Source: Anaeroplasmataceae bacterium (GTDB lineage: Bacteria > Bacillota_I > Bacilli_A > Acholeplasmatales > Anaeroplasmataceae). From it: a stretch of DNA of 7,566 bases. This document shows, piece after piece, positions 5,412-7,566 of the stretch; position 1 is the first letter of the stretch; each line of letters begins with the position of its first letter. The notes beneath the pieces were generated by a model. The model was not told the DNA's origin. It saw only the letters and a program-made list of their open reading frames with translations, and ran no database searches. Made by a program: the position numbers and the translations under genes. The stretch is from assembly GCA_020024985.1 (NCBI GenBank), contig JAHHSW010000038.1, positions 1 through 7,566 of the forward strand. Direction: 5' to 3'.

Positions 5412-5892
5412 ATTTATTTAAATATTTATTTTTAACCCTATCCTTTATTTGAGCTGGGACATACTTAGAAATATCAACTCCAAAGGATACTAGCTCCTTA
5501 ATAGCACTTGAGGAAACAATTTGTGTCTTACTAGTTGGCATAAGAAGAACTGTTTCAATTGAAGGATAGATATCCTTATTATATTGAAATAGTGAAAATT
5601 CAGCCTCAAAATCACTATAGTTACGTAGCCCTCTTATGATAATATTAATATTATTATCCTTGCAGTACTGAACTACTAGCCTATCATCACAGGCAACCTT
5701 AACATTTTTAAGCTCCTTAACACAGTCCTCTACCATACTGATACGCTCCTCAGTAGAAAAGGTATATTTCTTTACTATGTTCTTACTAATTAAAACATGA
5801 ACCTCATCAAATAGCCTTGAGGCTCTTATTATTAAATCTAAATGGCCCTTTGTCAGTGGATCAAATGAGCCTGGGTAAACAGCCTTTCTCAT
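5410..5892 (-). CDS. coaD: Phosphopantetheine adenylyltransferase (PPAT)
   Basis: This 160-residue protein matches bacterial PPAT in length and motifs. The enzyme transfers AMP from ATP to 4'-phosphopantetheine to make dephospho-CoA, the penultimate step of coenzyme A synthesis. The nucleotidyltransferase motif is PGSFDPLTKGH (residues 7-17), the TxGH form typical of CoaD. The IIRGLRNYSDFEAE block (85-98) contributes phosphate-binding arginines Arg87 and Arg90, and SSSAIKEL (127-134) closes the active site. The ATG has a modest GAGGT ribosome binding site about eight bases upstream, reading GAGGTATTTAT before the start. It is transcribed alone, convergent with obgE and divergent from rdgB, from its own promoter at 5914-5942. 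In many Firmicutes coaD sits beside rsmD; that partner is not present here. No anomalies were seen. Confidence 0.96.
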   Translation of the reverse strand: MRKAVYPGSFDPLTKGHLDLIIRASRLFDEVHVLISKNIVKKYTFSTEERISMVEDCVKELKNVKVACDDRLVVQYCKDNNINIIIRGLRNYSDFEAEFSLFQYNKDIYPSIETVLLMPTSKTQIVSSSAIKELVSFGVDISKYVPAQIKDRVKNKYLNK

Positions 5893-5913
5893 ATAAATAC
5901 CTCGCTTAGCTTG

Positions 5914-5942
5914 ATTATATAATAGATATTACTATTTGTCAT
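5914..5942 (-). promoter_or_regulatory. Promoter of coaD
   Basis: On the - strand ATGACA (5942-5937) and TATAAT (5919-5914) are separated by exactly 17 bases. The -35 box matches consensus at five of six positions and the -10 is perfect. Transcription should start near 5907, giving a leader of about 15 nt. Confidence 0.75.
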
Positions 5943-5980
5943 TAAATTTGGCTAAATATTTAAAAATGAAGCTAATATTA

Positions 5981-5989
5981 TGGTATAAT
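5981..5989 (+). promoter_or_regulatory. Extended -10 promoter of the rdgB operon
   Basis: TGGTATAAT combines a TGn extension with a perfect -10 hexamer (5984-5989). No good -35 lies 16-18 bases upstream, where the sequence is A/T-rich. The predicted transcription start near 5996 coincides with the first base of the rdgB Shine-Dalgarno sequence GAGGTG (5996-6001), which implies a leader of only about 14 nt. Confidence 0.65.
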
Positions 5990-6009
5990 AGGCGTGAGGT
6001 GTTAAAATT

Positions 6010-6603
6010 ATGCAGGTAATAATCGCGACAAATAATTTAAATAAGGTAAGAGAGATTAAAAGTATTTTTAAGGATACAAATATAGAATTTAAAACCATGG
6101 GAGAAATTGGCTGCCATGATGATATAGTAGAGGATGGTAATAGCTTTAGTGAGAATGCTATTATAAAGGCTAAATATATTTCTAAAAAATATAATTGTAT
6201 TGCCATGTCTGATGATTCAGGGCTTGAGGTAGAGGCCTTAGGTGGAGCTCCTGGAATCTATTCAGCAAGATATGCTAGTACTCATATTGATAGTGATAAT
6301 AATGCCCTACTTTTAAAGAATTTAAAGGGTGTAGAAAATAGACGTGCTAACTATACCTGTAGCATTTGTGTTTATTATCCTAATGATGAATATGTTATAT
6401 CAGAGGGTAAGGTATATGGTACAATTATTGATGAGGCTAGAGGAGAAAATGGCTTTGGCTATGACCCATATTTTTATATTGAGGAATTCCATAAGACCTT
6501 TGCTGAGGTAGATTTAGCCAAGAAGAATACTATTTCTCATCGTGCTAGAGCCTTAAGAGGCTTAAGGGAGAAGCTAGATGAAAATTTTAATATTATCAGA
6601 TAA
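6010..6603 (+). CDS. rdgB: XTP/dITP pyrophosphatase (RdgB/HAM1 family)
   Basis: This 197-residue protein has the standard Ham1 length and order of motifs: the N-terminal IIATNNLNKVREI (4-16) for nucleotide phosphate binding, EDGNSFSENAIIKA (41-54), DDSGLEVEALGGAPGIYSARY (68-88) with the catalytic and metal-binding aspartates, GENGFGYDPYF (145-155), and SHRARAL (176-182) for base recognition. The family hydrolyses non-canonical purine triphosphates (dITP, ITP, XTP) to monophosphates, keeping deaminated purines out of DNA and RNA. The ATG follows GAGGTG by eight bases. It heads an operon with a YfcE-type phosphoesterase that starts inside its last 26 bases. The same rdgB-yfcE pairing occurs in Bacillus subtilis (ysnA-ysnB). 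In some genomes rph precedes it; here a divergent coaD does. No irregular residues were seen. Confidence 0.96.
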   Translation: MQVIIATNNLNKVREIKSIFKDTNIEFKTMGEIGCHDDIVEDGNSFSENAIIKAKYISKKYNCIAMSDDSGLEVEALGGAPGIYSARYASTHIDSDNNALLLKNLKGVENRRANYTCSICVYYPNDEYVISEGKVYGTIIDEARGENGFGYDPYFYIEEFHKTFAEVDLAKKNTISHRARALRGLREKLDENFNIIR

Positions 6604-7027
6604 TCATTATAAAAAAATAGCTTTAGATTTATCTAAATATGATTTTGTTCTTCATGCCGGAGACTATGGAGAAGAGGATGATTTTTTAGTGTCTAATGGA
6701 GTAAGCCTTGTTAGAGGAAATTGTGATTCTAAAGGAGAGCTAGAGAGGGTAATTAAAATTAATAATTTAACTATATTTATTACTCATGGACATTTATACA
6801 ATGTAAAAATGGATTATTTAAGGCTTATTTATAAGGCTATGAGCGTAAATGCCAATATTTGTATATTTGGACATACCCACATCCAGGAGTGCTTTATAGA
6901 AAATGGTATATATTTTATAAATCCTGGTGCCTATAAGGATTTATGCTACACAGAAATTATTGATGATGAGATAATTTTTCATAATAATTTAGCTATTAGT
7001 AAAAGAAAATTAGAAATTAAAAGCTAA
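6578..7027 (+). CDS. YfcE/MJ0936-type metallophosphoesterase
   Basis: This 149-residue calcineurin-like phosphoesterase contains every metal-binding motif of the YfcE subfamily: SDNH (Asp8, His10), HAGD (Asp29), GNCD (Asn48, Asp50), THGH (His70) and GHTH (His99, His101), followed by the typical NPGA (115-118). Such enzymes bind two divalent metals, often manganese, and hydrolyse phosphodiesters in vitro; the natural substrate is generally unknown. The ATG at 6578 lies within rdgB and has GGGAG at 6566-6570, seven bases upstream, so the two genes overlap by 26 bases and are likely co-translated. At 149 residues it is slightly shorter than E. coli YfcE but typical for Firmicute YsnB-like members. 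A role alongside RdgB in nucleotide or RNA turnover is guilt by association only. Confidence 0.93.
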   Translation: MKILILSDNHYKKIALDLSKYDFVLHAGDYGEEDDFLVSNGVSLVRGNCDSKGELERVIKINNLTIFITHGHLYNVKMDYLRLIYKAMSVNANICIFGHTHIQECFIENGIYFINPGAYKDLCYTEIIDDEIIFHNNLAISKRKLEIKS

Positions 7028-7038
7028 GGAGGGATAGA

Positions 7039-7566
7039 ATGGCTAGTATTCAGGAAATATTACAGCTTGATATGACACAGCTATCAATTAAAAAAATTGA
7101 TATATTTTTAGCTGGCAAGCAAAAACTAAGCGATGAATACATGCTTGCCATTGCCTATAAGGCTAAAATACTTCATAAGCTTAAAAGAAGTAATGATGGC
7201 TTAAGGCTACTCCTTCCTTTAATAAATGATTTTAAAATATGTAGCTATGAGGGAGTGCTTGCGGTAAGTGACGCAATTATTTATATTTATCTAGATTTAG
7301 AGATGTTTGATGAGGCTAGTAAATATATTAGCCTTAAGAAAAACTATCTTCCTACCTCTAAGCTTAATTTATATTTTAAGGATAAGATTAAGCTTTATCT
7401 AAAAATGAAGGATAATAGAAAGGCTAAGGAGGTATTAAACCAATATCTTAGTGATGATCTAACTAGAGAGGAACAAATGTATGCTAAGGAGGAGCTTAGT
7501 AAAATTTATTATGAGGAGAAGCAGTATGATAAATTTTTAAGCCTAGCAGATTCCCTAGAGGACTAT
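7039..7566 (+). CDS. Unrecognised helical, TPR-like protein, N-terminal 176 residues (runs off the window)
   Basis: An open frame begins at ATG 7039 (MASIQEILQLDM) and stays open to the window edge, giving 176 residues with no stop. The start is well supported by AAGGAGG at 7026-7032, which overlaps the TAA of the preceding phosphoesterase. Only 11 bases separate the genes, so it is the third cistron of the rdgB operon. The composition is rich in Leu, Lys, Tyr and Glu with repeated paired-helix patterns of TPR spacing, for example YMLAIAYKAKILHKL (34-48), AIIYIYLDLEMFDEASKYI (79-97), KIKLYLKMKDNRKAKEVLNQ (116-135) and ELSKIYYEEKQYDKFLSLA (152-170). There is no signal peptide or membrane segment in this part, so it is probably cytosolic. 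I do not recognise a specific family. The fold guess is reasonable, and the function is unknown. Confidence 0.75.
   Translation, partial: MASIQEILQLDMTQLSIKKIDIFLAGKQKLSDEYMLAIAYKAKILHKLKRSNDGLRLLLPLINDFKICSYEGVLAVSDAIIYIYLDLEMFDEASKYISLKKNYLPTSKLNLYFKDKIKLYLKMKDNRKAKEVLNQYLSDDLTREEQMYAKEELSKIYYEEKQYDKFLSLADSLEDY

Noticed and set aside
5952..6206. 84-residue - strand open frame with hydrophobic stretches
   Set aside because: It is antisense to the N-terminal half of rdgB and to its promoter. The hydrophobicity follows from the complementary AT-rich codons, and rdgB has all family motifs.
1..7566. Alternative genetic code with TGA as tryptophan
   Set aside because: All eight tryptophans in the surface protein and transposase are TGG, and no gene needs an in-frame TGA. 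All stops seen are TAA or TAG, so the data are compatible with the standard code, though the core genes contain no Trp to test it.
1..7566. CRISPR array, tRNA or rRNA genes, replication origin
   Set aside because: I saw no regularly spaced direct repeats, no tRNA cloverleaf with TTCGA-type arm, no rRNA signature and no DnaA-box cluster on either strand.

Overview
The window comes from a low-GC Gram-positive-type bacterium (Bacillota, broad sense). The evidence is AT-rich DNA, strong AGGAGG-type ribosome binding sites, the rplU-prp-rpmA cluster with an N-terminally extended L27, and an rplU leader of the kind known in low-GC Firmicutes. Tryptophan is encoded only by TGG and no gene needs TGA as sense, so the standard code fits. 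An InlB-type repeat surface protein beside an ISL3-like insertion sequence suggests a host-associated (for example gut) member of Bacilli or Erysipelotrichia. I cannot name the species.

Layout. (1) 1-1134, + strand: the 3' end of a gene for a large secreted or surface protein with InlB/Listeria-Bacteroides-type repeats. (2) About 1195-2844 (the right end could lie as far out as about 2874): an ISL3-family insertion sequence. Its transposase, on the - strand, is split by a one-base frameshift at a run of seven A, so it is probably dead. The ends carry iterated CCAAA(A/T)...AGGGG motifs and a 13-bp palindrome. A hairpin buries the transposase Shine-Dalgarno sequence and start codon in read-through transcripts. 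(3) 2937-3991, + strand: a perfect sigma-A-type promoter, a structured L21 leader, then rplU (L21), prp (the protease that trims L27) and rpmA (L27), ending in an intrinsic terminator. (4) 4076-5350, + strand: obgE, a ribosome-assembly GTPase. There is almost no room for a promoter between the rpmA terminator and its ribosome binding site, so it is probably expressed by read-through. (5) 5410-5892, - strand: coaD (coenzyme A synthesis), convergent with obgE, each gene with its own terminator. (6) 6010-7566, + strand: an operon of rdgB (house-cleaning XTP/dITP pyrophosphatase), a YfcE-type metallophosphoesterase that overlaps it by 26 bp, and the start of an unrecognised helical, TPR-like protein that runs off the window.

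The core is conserved housekeeping: ribosomal proteins, their processing protease, a ribosome-assembly GTPase, and CoA and nucleotide-pool maintenance. The only accessory material is the surface-protein tail and the IS. I did not find a new multi-gene system. The most interesting signals are regulatory RNA structures: the hairpin over the transposase start, the L21 leader, and the terminator plus Shine-Dalgarno hairpin in front of obgE.
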